A DNA stretch of 9,456 nucleotides from positions 1 to 9,456 of the forward strand of contig CAJUSQ010000107.1 of assembly GCA_910588885.1 (NCBI GenBank), written 5' to 3'. Positions within the stretch are counted from its first letter, which is position 1, and every line of letters begins with the position of its first letter. Positions 1 to 6,666 of the stretch are shown one piece after another. The notes below the pieces were generated by a model. That model did no database searches, was not told where the DNA came from, and saw nothing but the letters and a program-made list of their open reading frames with translations. Source of the stretch: an uncultured Lachnospiraceae bacterium. GTDB taxonomy: Bacteria; Bacillota; Clostridia; Lachnospirales; Lachnospiraceae. A program made the translations under genes and the position numbers.

Positions 1-1207
1 GCAAACTCTTTCCTTTCAGATCCGCAATCACCGTTACCGGCTGTCCCTCCAAAAAGGCAATGCCGCCGATCAATGCCTTGTCGTCATGATACCCCCGGTC
101 TCCGTGGGCCTCCACAAAAATGTCGAACAGATGTCCCATATAGTCTGTTGCCGCCGGACGTTCCACCTGACGTACGGCCCGCACCTTTTCCCAGGCGCTG
201 CGGGGCTTGGAATAGAACATTTGTTCTTTTACCAGCTCGCTGATTTCGAACCGGAAGCCGCGATCTCCCCGGAAATCCGCATAAGTCCCTTTTCCCACGC
301 ACTGGTGGGATTTGATCAGGAACTGAATGGTTTTCTTTAAATTTTTCCGTTCCACGATTCCGTCGGCAAACCCGTGCTCTACCAGGAATTCCGCCGTCTG
401 AAAGCCCTGGGGCAGCTCCTGGCCAATGGTCTGGCGAATCACCCGGGGCCCTGCAAACCCAATCAGCGCACCGGGTTCCGCCATAATCACATCCCCCAGC
501 ATGGCAAAGCTGGCCGTCACGCCTCCGGTAGTAGGATCGGTAAGAATGGAACAGTACAAAAGACCTGCCTCCCCATGCTTTTGGATCGCCGCTGCCGTCT
601 TTGCCATCTGCATCAGGGAAACGATTCCTTCCTGCATTCTGGCGCCGCCGGAGCAACAGAACAGGAAGACCGGAAGCCGCAGCTGAGTGGCCCGTTCAAT
701 GGCCCTTGTAATCTTTTCCCCGACCACATGGCCCATACTGGCCATCATAAACCGGGAATCACAGACTCCCAGCACAATGTCGTTTCCGAATACCTTGCAG
801 CGGCCCACCGTAACCGCCTCTTTCAAACCGGTCTTCTCCCGGGCTGCCGCCAGCTTTTCTTCATATCCCTGGTATTCCAGCGGATTGCTGACTTCCAGAT
901 CCTCAAACCAGGGTTCAAAGCTCTTGGGGTCCGCTACCATTTTAATCCGGTTGTATGTTTTTACCCGGAAATAGCCGCCGCATTCGTAGCATATGTACTT
1001 TTTCTTCACAACCTGGGTACGGTCTAAAAGCTTCCCGCACTTCGGACATTTCACCAAACGTTTTTCTTCCTGCTGCTTCTTTGCCTGTTCCGTCTGAATC
1101 TGTATTTCCCGGGCTTCCTTTGATTTATTTTTCAGCTTTTCTTCCAGCTTATTATTTAAATTCGTGGGAAATCTCCTCTGAAATACCATTTTCTGCATCC
1201 TGCCCAT
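1..1207 (-). CDS. accDA: Fused acetyl-CoA carboxylase carboxyltransferase, beta plus alpha (AccDA), C-terminus beyond window
   Basis: Carboxyltransferase of acetyl-CoA carboxylase, which moves the carboxyl group from carboxybiotin to acetyl-CoA to give malonyl-CoA. I translated 402 codons in one uninterrupted minus-strand frame from an ATG at 1207; the gene continues past the left edge. A GAGGAGG ribosome site lies 5 nt before the ATG. Residues 1-50 are a charged lysine/glutamate-rich lead. A zinc ribbon follows with Cys54, Cys57, Cys73 and Cys76, as in AccD. Crotonase-fold signatures are SGGARMQEG (186-194) and TTGGV (226-230), and the AccD domain ends near residue 298. Without any stop the frame continues through about 40 linker residues into an AccA-like start (DYMGHLFDIFVEAHGD, 355-370, then DDKALIGGIA). 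Most of the N-terminal helical region of stand-alone AccA appears shortened. It is the last visible gene of the fab operon, 15 nt after fabZ. The fusion call is firm within the window; the rest of the alpha part is unseen. Confidence 0.9.
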   Translation of the reverse strand, partial: MGRMQKMVFQRRFPTNLNNKLEEKLKNKSKEAREIQIQTEQAKKQQEEKRLVKCPKCGKLLDRTQVVKKKYICYECGGYFRVKTYNRIKMVADPKSFEPWFEDLEVSNPLEYQGYEEKLAAAREKTGLKEAVTVGRCKVFGNDIVLGVCDSRFMMASMGHVVGEKITRAIERATQLRLPVFLFCCSGGARMQEGIVSLMQMAKTAAAIQKHGEAGLLYCSILTDPTTGGVTASFAMLGDVIMAEPGALIGFAGPRVIRQTIGQELPQGFQTAEFLVEHGFADGIVERKNLKKTIQFLIKSHQCVGKGTYADFRGDRGFRFEISELVKEQMFYSKPRSAWEKVRAVRQVERPAATDYMGHLFDIFVEAHGDRGYHDDKALIGGIAFLEGQPVTVIADLKGKSL

Positions 1208-1222
1208 GCAATCCTCCTCTTT

Positions 1223-1651
1223 CTAGCTGATGGCAAAGGTCAATTCCGCCTTGCATACCAGGTTTCCTTCCACCGTGGCGACTGCCTCCCCGACTCCGAT
1301 TGGGCCTTTGGTCTTAACGATCCTGGTTTCCAGCATCAATACATCCCCCGGATGTACCTTCTGCTTAAAACGCGCCTTATCAATACCTACAAAATACGCC
1401 GTTTTCCCCTGCCATTCCGGCAGCCCCAAAATTGCCACGGCTCCTACCTGAGCCAGCGCTTCAATGATCAGCACCCCCGGCATTACCGGATTTCCCGGAA
1501 AATGCCCCGCAAAATAGGGTTCGTTAAAGCTCACACATTTTTTTCCAACGGCCCGCGTTCCATTTTCCAGTTCTTCAATGGTATCAATCAGCAAAAAAGG
1601 ATGCCTGTGAGGAATAATCTCCATGATTTCTTTTGCCGTATATACTGACAT
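1223..1651 (-). CDS. fabZ: 3-hydroxyacyl-ACP dehydratase FabZ
   Basis: Removes water from 3-hydroxyacyl-ACP to form trans-2-enoyl-ACP in the cytosolic elongation cycle. The 142-residue product is of normal length for a single hot-dog domain. The signature PHRHPFLLID is at 14-23, and the catalytic segment GHFPGNPVMPG at 49-59 supplies His50. Glu64 in LIIEALAQ is the partner acid, matching the His/Glu pair of E. coli FabZ. The ATG at 1651 is preceded by AAGGAA, and only 13 nt separate it from the fabF stop, so it is co-transcribed. In many Firmicute clusters accB sits between fabF and fabZ and accC follows fabZ; here neither gene is present at those positions. No FabA or FabN-like second dehydratase is visible in this window. 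Confidence 0.97.
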   Translation of the reverse strand: MSVYTAKEIMEIIPHRHPFLLIDTIEELENGTRAVGKKCVSFNEPYFAGHFPGNPVMPGVLIIEALAQVGAVAILGLPEWQGKTAYFVGIDKARFKQKVHPGDVLMLETRIVKTKGPIGVGEAVATVEGNLVCKAELTFAIS

Positions 1652-1664
1652 ATTATTTTCTTCC

Positions 1665-2900
1665 TTAATCCATATATTTTTTAATCAAAATGCTTGCATT
1701 ATGTCCGCCGAATCCCAGGGAATTACTGAGGGCATACGTAATATGTTCCCTGCTGCTTTCCCTGCAATAATCCAGATCCAATTCCGGCTCGGTTTCCCGC
1801 AGGCCCACGGTCTGGTGGACATACCCTTCCTCCAGCTCTTTGATGCAGGTAATAAATTCCACGGCTCCTGCCGCTCCCAGAAGGTGGCCGATCATGGATT
1901 TGGTGGAATTGATCTTTATGTCCTTTGCATGCTCCCCAAACGCCAGCTTAATGGCCCTTGTTTCAAAAAGATCGTTGTGATGGGTTCCGGTTCCGTGGGC
2001 ATTGATATAGGTAATGTCCTCCAAATTAATCCCTGCGTCCCTGACCGCGTTTACCATGGCTGCGGCGGCTCCTGCCCCGTCCTCCGCCGGGGAAGTAATA
2101 TGGTATGCATCCGAGGAGCAGCCGTATCCTACCACTTCCCCGTAAATATGGGCGCCTCTGGCTTTTGCATGCTCCAGCTCTTCCAAAACCACAATGCCTG
2201 CCCCTTCTCCCATGACAAAGCCGCTTCGGTCCTTGTCAAAGGGCAGGGAACAGCGGGCCGGGTCTTCACTGGCGGACAGGGCGGTCAGAGCCGTAAAGCC
2301 TGCGATACCCAAAGGGGTAATTGCACTCTCGGTTCCTCCGGCCACCATCAGGTCCGCATCCCCGTATTGAATGGTACGGTATGCCTCTCCAATGGAATTC
2401 GTCCCTGTGGCACAGGCAGTCACCACGTCAATGCTCTTCCCTTTCAGCTGAAAAGCCATACTCACGTTTCCTGCCGCCATATTGGCAATCATTAAGGGCA
2501 CAAACAGGGGAGAAACCCTTCCGGGCCCTTTTTCCAGAAGCCTGGCATGTTCCTTTTCTATGGCCTGCAGGCTTCCGATTCCGCTGCCCACGGCACATCC
2601 GGCCCGGTAGGGATCTTCCTTCGTCATATCCAGCCCCGCATCCTCCATCGCCTGCTTGGCAGCCGCTACCGCAAACCTGGAAAAGGGCTCCATCCGCCGG
2701 GCCGCTTTTTTATCCATATAATCCTCCGGCCGAAAATCCTTTACCTCGGCAGCCAGCCTGCATTTATAATCGGCGGTGTCAAAGCCGGTAATGGGGCCGA
2801 ATCCGATTTTTCCTTCCTTAATACTGTTCCAAAAGGTTTCTATGTTATTTCCGATGGGCGTTATTGCGCCCATTCCCGTCACTACTACTCTTTTTTTCAT
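1665..2900 (-). CDS. fabF: 3-oxoacyl-ACP synthase II FabF
   Basis: Elongating beta-ketoacyl-ACP synthase: condenses malonyl-ACP with acyl-ACP. I place the start at the ATG at 2900, giving 411 residues beginning MKKRVVVTGMGAITPIG, the usual FabF start and length. A TTG at 2927 in frame would add nine residues without family support, and GAGGA lies about 10 nt before the chosen ATG. The active-site triad is Cys163 (VTACATGTNSI), His302 (NAHGTGT) and His339 (KSMIGHLLGAAGA), with Lys334 also conserved. The segment after His302 reads GTGTHHND, where the common FabF form is GTST..ND; the glycine variant is familiar from polyketide ketosynthases. The C-terminal SNSLGFGGHNAS is typical. The 69-nt gap from fabG is the only loose junction in the operon and holds a hairpin. 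Confidence 0.97.
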   Translation of the reverse strand: MKKRVVVTGMGAITPIGNNIETFWNSIKEGKIGFGPITGFDTADYKCRLAAEVKDFRPEDYMDKKAARRMEPFSRFAVAAAKQAMEDAGLDMTKEDPYRAGCAVGSGIGSLQAIEKEHARLLEKGPGRVSPLFVPLMIANMAAGNVSMAFQLKGKSIDVVTACATGTNSIGEAYRTIQYGDADLMVAGGTESAITPLGIAGFTALTALSASEDPARCSLPFDKDRSGFVMGEGAGIVVLEELEHAKARGAHIYGEVVGYGCSSDAYHITSPAEDGAGAAAAMVNAVRDAGINLEDITYINAHGTGTHHNDLFETRAIKLAFGEHAKDIKINSTKSMIGHLLGAAGAVEFITCIKELEEGYVHQTVGLRETEPELDLDYCRESSREHITYALSNSLGFGGHNASILIKKYMD

Positions 2901-2969
2901 TTCCTTCCATCCTCGCATCTTTGACAATCCGCTTCCTGCCGCGTCCCGGCTGTGCCGGGGGAACGCTTG

Positions 2970-3710
2970 CTACATACACATACCGCCGTCCACACACAAC
3001 ACCTGGCCTGTGATGTAGTCTGCGCCCGTTCCTGCCAGAAATACCACCGCATCTGCAATATTTCCGGTGTTTCCCATCCTTCCCATGGGAATCCTGCCGC
3101 TTAATTCTTTCCGGGCTTCTTCTGTCATACTCTTTGTCATATCCGTTTCAATAAAACCGGGCGCTACCGCGTTTACCTGAATGTTGCGGCTTGCCAGCTC
3201 TCTCGCCACGCTTTTCGTAAGGCCGATTAATCCGGCCTTGGAAGCCGCATAATTGGCCTGCCCCGGATTGCCCAACAGGCCGCTGACCGATGAAATATTG
3301 ATAATCTTGCCGCTTCTCTGTTTCAGGAAGCTTCGGGAAAAATGGCGGATCATATGGAACGCGCCTTTTAAATTCGTGTCCAGGACGTCTTCGTAATCCT
3401 GTTCCGACATCCGCATAATCAGGTTGTCCCGGGTAATCCCTGCATTGTTGACCAGGATATCCACCCGTTTATATTTATCCAGCACCTGTTTTGCAAACGC
3501 TTCGCTGGCCTCAAAATCCGCAACGTCACATTGGATTGCCTCCGCTGTGCCGCCTTTTTCCGTTATTTCTTTCACAATCTCCAAAGCCGCTTCTTTCGAG
3601 CCATGATAGTTTACAATGACGACGGCTCCGCATTCTGCAAGCCGCCTGGCTATTTCCCGGCCGATTCCTCTGCCTGCTCCGGTCACTACCGCAATTTTCC
3701 CTGTCAGCAT
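2970..3710 (-). CDS. fabG: 3-oxoacyl-ACP reductase FabG
   Basis: NADPH-type short-chain dehydrogenase that reduces 3-oxoacyl-ACP to 3-hydroxyacyl-ACP. The 246-residue length is standard. The nucleotide-binding TGAGRGIG motif is at residues 10-17, NNAG at 88-91 and Asn113 in DTNLKG. The catalytic Ser141 lies in NISSVSG, with Tyr154 and Lys158 in YAASK. PGFIETDM at 184-191 and the DGGM near the end are typical of FabG. The ATG at 3710 overlaps the fabD stop as ATGCTGA (7 nt) and has GGAGGAA upstream within the end of fabD, so translational coupling with fabD is likely. The product ends in the short tail GGMCM. Other short-chain dehydrogenases share these motifs, but the operon position makes FabG the clear choice. 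Confidence 0.97.
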   Translation of the reverse strand: MLTGKIAVVTGAGRGIGREIARRLAECGAVVIVNYHGSKEAALEIVKEITEKGGTAEAIQCDVADFEASEAFAKQVLDKYKRVDILVNNAGITRDNLIMRMSEQDYEDVLDTNLKGAFHMIRHFSRSFLKQRSGKIINISSVSGLLGNPGQANYAASKAGLIGLTKSVARELASRNIQVNAVAPGFIETDMTKSMTEEARKELSGRIPMGRMGNTGNIADAVVFLAGTGADYITGQVLCVDGGMCM

Positions 3711-4627
3711 CCCAATTCCTCCAAAACCTTCTCCAAATCCTCAATCTTCTCCACACGCATACACCGGGCGCTTTTGTCGATCCGTTTCAAAAAGCCGCTT
3801 AAGGTCTTCCCCGGCCCGATTTCCACAAAGGTATCAACGCCCCGCTGCAGCATTTTTTCCATGGTCTGCTGCCAACAGACGGGATGGGAAACCTGCTTTG
3901 TCAAAAGCTCTTTCACGGGAGCCGCGCTTGTAACCAAAAGGGCGTCGACATTGCTGATATAGGGAATGGACGGATTCCGAAGGGAAATTCCTTCCAGCTC
4001 CTTGCCCAGCTTTTCTCCCGCCCCCTGCAGCAGCGCGGAATGGAAAGGCCCGCTCACCTTCAGGGAAACGCATCGTTTTGCCCCGGCCTCCGTCAGGGCT
4101 TTCGCTGCCTCTGCCACGGCCTTCTCTTCCCCGGTAATCACCAGCTGGCCCGGACAGTTATAGTTGGCTACCGAAACGATTCCTTCGGTCCGGCTGCATA
4201 TTTCTGCCACCTTGGAGCCGTCAAGCCCCAGCACTGCCGTCATGGCTCCCCCCGTCGGATATGCTTCCTGCATGAAAATCCCGCGCTTCCGGATCATCCG
4301 AAACAAGTCCTCCTCGGCCATAACATCCGCCGCGGCCAGCGCTCCGTATTCACCCAGGCTTAATCCTGCCGTAATTTCCGCCGACGCTCCTCTGGCTTCC
4401 AGAACCTTTAAAATCGCCACTTCTGTCGCCAGCATTGCAATCTGGGTAAATTCCGTCAGATGCAGCCGTTCGTTTTCGGTGAAGCAAAGGGCCTCCAGAT
4501 CCAGCCCTGTTACCTGGCCTGCCAGCCTGTATACTGCCCTTGCTTCCTCATAGGTATCATAAAAATCCTTTCCCATGCCCGCGTACTGAGAGCCCTGTCC
4601 CGGAAAGAGAAATGCGGTTTTGCTCAT
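3704..4627 (-). CDS. fabD: Malonyl-CoA:ACP transacylase FabD
   Basis: Transfers malonyl from CoA to the phosphopantetheine arm of ACP, feeding FabF. The 307-residue product begins with the FLFPGQGSQ motif (residues 6-14) that forms the oxyanion hole. The nucleophile is Ser90 in GLSLGEY, and His196 in SGPFHSALL completes the catalytic pair; Arg115 in the MIRKRG region probably binds the malonyl carboxylate. The residue before Ser90 is Leu where E. coli FabD has His (GHSLG). C-terminal features NPSIPYISNVDA (218-229) and FVEIGPGKTLSGF (267-279) are also typical. The ATG overlaps the fabK stop as ATGA, with GGAGG upstream, indicating translational coupling. Length, motifs and position leave no serious alternative. 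Confidence 0.97.
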   Translation of the reverse strand: MSKTAFLFPGQGSQYAGMGKDFYDTYEEARAVYRLAGQVTGLDLEALCFTENERLHLTEFTQIAMLATEVAILKVLEARGASAEITAGLSLGEYGALAAADVMAEEDLFRMIRKRGIFMQEAYPTGGAMTAVLGLDGSKVAEICSRTEGIVSVANYNCPGQLVITGEEKAVAEAAKALTEAGAKRCVSLKVSGPFHSALLQGAGEKLGKELEGISLRNPSIPYISNVDALLVTSAAPVKELLTKQVSHPVCWQQTMEKMLQRGVDTFVEIGPGKTLSGFLKRIDKSARCMRVEKIEDLEKVLEELGC

Positions 4628-5556
4628 AGCCCAAATCCTCCTGCAATTGTCTGCGCCTGCTCCATAATTTCCGTTATAATTTCTTTACAGCTTTGTTCTT
4701 TACGGACAAGCCCCGCAATCTGCCCTGCCATAACGGTGCCGTTTACCACGTCACCCTCTACCACAGCCTTCCTTAAAGAGCCTAAGGTAAGCTGTTCCAG
4801 TTCCATCAAGCCCACACCTTCTTTTTCCAGGCTTAAATATTTTCTGGTCATTTGGTTGCGGATGCTCCGGACCGGATGCCCCGTTGACATCCCGGTTACT
4901 GCCGAATCAATGTCCTTGGCCTTAATCACCATTGCTTTATAATTTTCATGTACTACGGATTCCTTGGCTGCGACGAAACGTGTGCCGATCTGCACTGCCT
5001 CCGCCCCCAGCATACATGCGGCTGCAAACCCTCTGCCGTCTGCAATTCCGCCTGCTGCAATCACCGGAATCCGTACTGCATCCGCCACCTGGGGAACCAG
5101 GGCCATTGTCGTAATGGAACCGATATGGCCTCCGCTTTCCATTCCTTCCGCCACAACGGCATCCGCTCCGCCCCGTTCCATCATTCTTGCCATGGCTACG
5201 CTGGCCACCACAGGGATCACCTTGACCCCGGCTTCCTTCCACTGTGCCATATATTTTCCCGGATTTCCGGCGCCCGTTGTCACTACCGGAACCCCTTCCT
5301 CCAGAATGATTCTGGCGATTTCATCCGCTTCCGGATTCATCAGCATCAAATTTACCCCAAAGGGCCGCTTTGTTGCTTCCTTTACCTTTTGAATCTGTTC
5401 CCGGACAAATTCTGCCGGCGCGCCGCCTGCACCGAGAATCCCCAGCCCTCCGGCTTCCGATACTGCCGCTGCCAGATGGTATTCCGCTACCCAGGCCATT
5501 CCGCCCTGCAATATGGGATATTCAATTCCCAATAGCTCCGTTACTCTTGTTTTCAT
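4624..5556 (-). CDS. fabK: FMN-dependent enoyl-ACP reductase FabK
   Basis: Carries out the last reduction of each elongation cycle, trans-2-enoyl-ACP to acyl-ACP, with FMN and NAD(P)H. It replaces the short-chain-dehydrogenase FabI, which is not in this window. The 310-residue TIM-barrel protein starts IEYPILQGGMAWVAEYHLA (11-29), the nitronate-monooxygenase/FabK flavin-binding start. It contains GMESGGHIG (138-146), whose His144 matches the catalytic histidine of Streptococcus pneumoniae FabK, then PVIAAGGIADGRG (164-176) and IGTRFVAAKES (190-200) for phosphate binding. The ATG at 5556 has CAGGAG upstream and lies 13 nt after the acpP stop. Nitronate monooxygenases share the fold, but the location between acpP and fabD supports FabK. 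A FabK enzyme is expected to be insensitive to triclosan; that is family knowledge, not shown here. Confidence 0.96.
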   Translation of the reverse strand: MKTRVTELLGIEYPILQGGMAWVAEYHLAAAVSEAGGLGILGAGGAPAEFVREQIQKVKEATKRPFGVNLMLMNPEADEIARIILEEGVPVVTTGAGNPGKYMAQWKEAGVKVIPVVASVAMARMMERGGADAVVAEGMESGGHIGSITTMALVPQVADAVRIPVIAAGGIADGRGFAAACMLGAEAVQIGTRFVAAKESVVHENYKAMVIKAKDIDSAVTGMSTGHPVRSIRNQMTRKYLSLEKEGVGLMELEQLTLGSLRKAVVEGDVVNGTVMAGQIAGLVRKEQSCKEIITEIMEQAQTIAGGFGL

Positions 5557-5569
5557 GCCGACTCCTGTT

Positions 5570-5806
5570 TTATTTCTCTTCGATTCCCTTATCCTGCAGA
5601 TACCGGATTACGGCTCCTACCGTTTCCATCTTCTCCAAATCCTCCGACGGGATCTCCACGCCGTACTCTTCTTCCAAAGCCATTACCAGCTCAAATAAAT
5701 CCAGGGAGTCCGCTTCCAGATCCTCTTTAAATCTGGTATCCTCCGTAAGCTCCATTCCTTCTACGTTCAGCTGCTCTTCAATGATTTCCTTTACTCTCTC
5801 TAACAT
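5570..5806 (-). CDS. acpP: Acyl carrier protein AcpP
   Basis: Small acidic carrier that holds the growing acyl chain as a thioester on 4'-phosphopantetheine. The product has 78 residues, a usual length. The attachment residue is Ser34 in EADSLDLFEL (31-40), the invariant DSL motif, after the helix-I/loop segment LTEDTRFKEDL. Acidic helix II (about 35-50) is the expected docking surface for the Fab enzymes, and the end reads METVGAVIRYLQDKG. The ATG at 5806 has AAAGGA about 12 nt upstream. It is the first gene of the fab operon and lies directly downstream of the operator/promoter region at 5836-5915. The short spacing to fabK (13 nt) indicates co-transcription. Confidence 0.97.
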   Translation of the reverse strand: MLERVKEIIEEQLNVEGMELTEDTRFKEDLEADSLDLFELVMALEEEYGVEIPSEDLEKMETVGAVIRYLQDKGIEEK

Positions 5807-5835
5807 CTTATTCCATCCTTTCGGTTTTACTTTCT

Positions 5836-5841
5836 ATTATA
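5836..5841 (-). promoter_or_regulatory. Possible second -10 box (TATAAT) upstream of acpP
   Basis: On the minus strand this is a perfect TATAAT, 30 nt before the acpP start. I cannot find a good -35 at 16-18 nt; that position falls inside the 25-bp inverted repeat and reads about ATCAAA. It could be a second, operator-overlapping start, or a chance AT-rich match. Confidence 0.3.
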
Positions 5842-5852
5842 CTTTGACTCTA

Positions 5853-5877
5853 ATATATTTTGATACTCAAAATATAT
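5853..5877. promoter_or_regulatory. Perfect 25-bp inverted repeat, FabT-like operator of the fab operon
   Basis: The left arm ATATATTTTGA (5853-5863) and right arm TCAAAATATAT (5867-5877) are exact reverse complements around a 3-nt centre. The core TTTTGA-N3-TCAAAA resembles the published FabT (MarR-family) operator, TTTGA-N3-TCAAA, from streptococcal and lactococcal fab promoters. It lies just downstream of the -10 at 5887-5892, so a bound protein would cover the predicted start of transcription. The palindrome is seen directly; assignment to a FabT-like repressor is inference, since no such gene is in the window. Confidence 0.65.
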
Positions 5878-5886
5878 ATCGGATAT

Positions 5887-5915
5887 AAATTATCATAAAA
5901 TATTTTGGTTGTCAA
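5887..5915 (-). promoter_or_regulatory. Sigma-A-type promoter of the fab operon
   Basis: Reading the minus strand, a perfect -35 TTGACA (5915-5910) is followed after 17 nt by TAATTT (5892-5887), preceded by TGA as an extended -10. The -10 match is modest, but spacing and -35 are ideal. The predicted start, near 5880, abuts the 25-bp inverted repeat, giving a leader of about 75 nt before acpP. Read-through from the upstream tetR gene, on the same strand, is also possible because no convincing terminator separates them. Confidence 0.6.
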
Positions 5916-5975
5916 TAGGTTTTTTACCTGTTTTTGGAAAGAGCCTGCTTAACAATCCCCACAGGGGTTCCCGCT

Positions 5976-6563
5976 TTATTTTCCCAAAAGTGTGGGAATC
6001 GTCCCATGGCTCATATGGCGGATAATCATCCGGGCCATTTCCTTTGCCCCAAAGGGCTCCTGCTGGGAAAACCACCACCTGACGCTGACAAACAGATTGT
6101 TCATTAAAAGCCTGGCATACCATCCGGCAATTTTTTTCCGGTCTGCCCGAATCCCCGGGTTCTGCCTGATCTGCTGCTCCAATTTTGCCGCTCCTGCCTC
6201 AATCATCTCTTCAAAGAGGTTCCGCCCCAGCAGTAATTGGTTCCACAATATCTCATATTCCTGTTTGTACCTCCGGAAATTTTCCAAAGAAAGTTCCAGC
6301 TTCTGTACATACGTTTCATCCTCCAGATCTTTTTCAAACAAAAAATCCGTTTCCAGATTCGTTTCAAAATCCTCCAAAATACCGTTGAGCACATAATCCC
6401 GCAGCTGATATTTATCTTCAAAATGCTTATAAAAGGTGGAGCGGTTAATACGCGCCATCTGGGTCATATGCTTCACGGTAACCTGCGGATAGTTCATAGT
6501 CCTTAGGCAGTCAAAAAAAGCCTCTACAATCAGCTCCCTTGTTTTTACGATTCTCAAATCCAT
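5976..6563 (-). CDS. TetR/AcrR-family transcriptional regulator
   Basis: Probable DNA-binding repressor of 195 residues. The N-terminal TetR domain spans about residues 5-50; its helix-turn-helix is VTVKHMTQMARINRSTFYKHF (28-48), whose STFYKHF end is the family signature, followed by KYQLRDYV. Residues 60-195 form a helical ligand/dimer domain with no motif that names a ligand; aromatic-rich RWWFSQQ is at 162-168. The ATG at 6563 has AAGGAAGGG 7 nt upstream. It is divergent from the ene-reductase at 6779, and the 16-bp palindrome between them suggests it controls that gene and itself. It also lies on the same strand as the fab operon, 169 nt before acpP. It is not FapR and not a MarR-type FabT. 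The effector is unknown; a substrate or product of the flavoenzyme is a reasonable guess. Confidence 0.9.
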   Translation of the reverse strand: MDLRIVKTRELIVEAFFDCLRTMNYPQVTVKHMTQMARINRSTFYKHFEDKYQLRDYVLNGILEDFETNLETDFLFEKDLEDETYVQKLELSLENFRRYKQEYEILWNQLLLGRNLFEEMIEAGAAKLEQQIRQNPGIRADRKKIAGWYARLLMNNLFVSVRWWFSQQEPFGAKEMARMIIRHMSHGTIPTLLGK

Positions 6564-6616
6564 GAAAAATCCCTTCCTTATTTTATATTCCGGTGTTATC
6601 TTCTATTATGAAATCC

Positions 6617-6622
6617 AGTATA
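6617..6622 (-). promoter_or_regulatory. Candidate -10 box of the tetR promoter
   Basis: The minus strand reads TATACT here, 53 nt before the tetR ATG. At 17 nt spacing the -35 position reads TTTTAA, which is weak, as would fit a promoter that is activated or needs little strength. The call rests on the -10 alone. Confidence 0.4.
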
Positions 6623-6628
6623 ACAATT

Positions 6629-6666
6629 TTAACAACATTTTAAAAGAATATGTTGCTTAAACAACA
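6629..6666. promoter_or_regulatory. Candidate TetR operator: 16-bp palindrome plus extra half-sites
   Basis: TGTTGcTTAAaCAACA (6651-6666) is palindromic at 14 of 16 positions. Just upstream, CAACAT (6633-6638) pairs with ATGTTG (6650-6655) across 11 nt, so the central half-site could serve two overlapping sites. TTAACAACA (6629-6637) and TTAAACAACA (6657-6666) also form a direct repeat. The position between divergent tetR and the flavoenzyme gene, close to the tetR -35, is typical for a shared TetR-family operator. Binding by this regulator is inference. Confidence 0.5.

Noticed and set aside
84..656. 190-codon minus-strand frame overlapping accDA
   Set aside because: It is out of frame with the uninterrupted AccDA translation that carries all conserved motifs.
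1623..2495. 290-codon forward open frame opposite fabF
   Set aside because: It lies wholly antisense to a clear FabF with catalytic residues in place, has no recognisable domain and no ribosome site; it is a by-product of the codon pattern of fabF. The same applies to forward frames at 374-1027, 3884-4363 and 4948-5535.
2901..2927. TTG start adding nine residues to FabF
   Set aside because: The extension overlaps the ribosome site of the ATG at 2900, and the FabF family starts at MKKRVVVTG.
5957..5967. CCCC-ACA-GGGG stem as a terminator between tetR and acpP
   Set aside because: Only 4 bp, and no T-run follows in the tetR direction; too weak to call.
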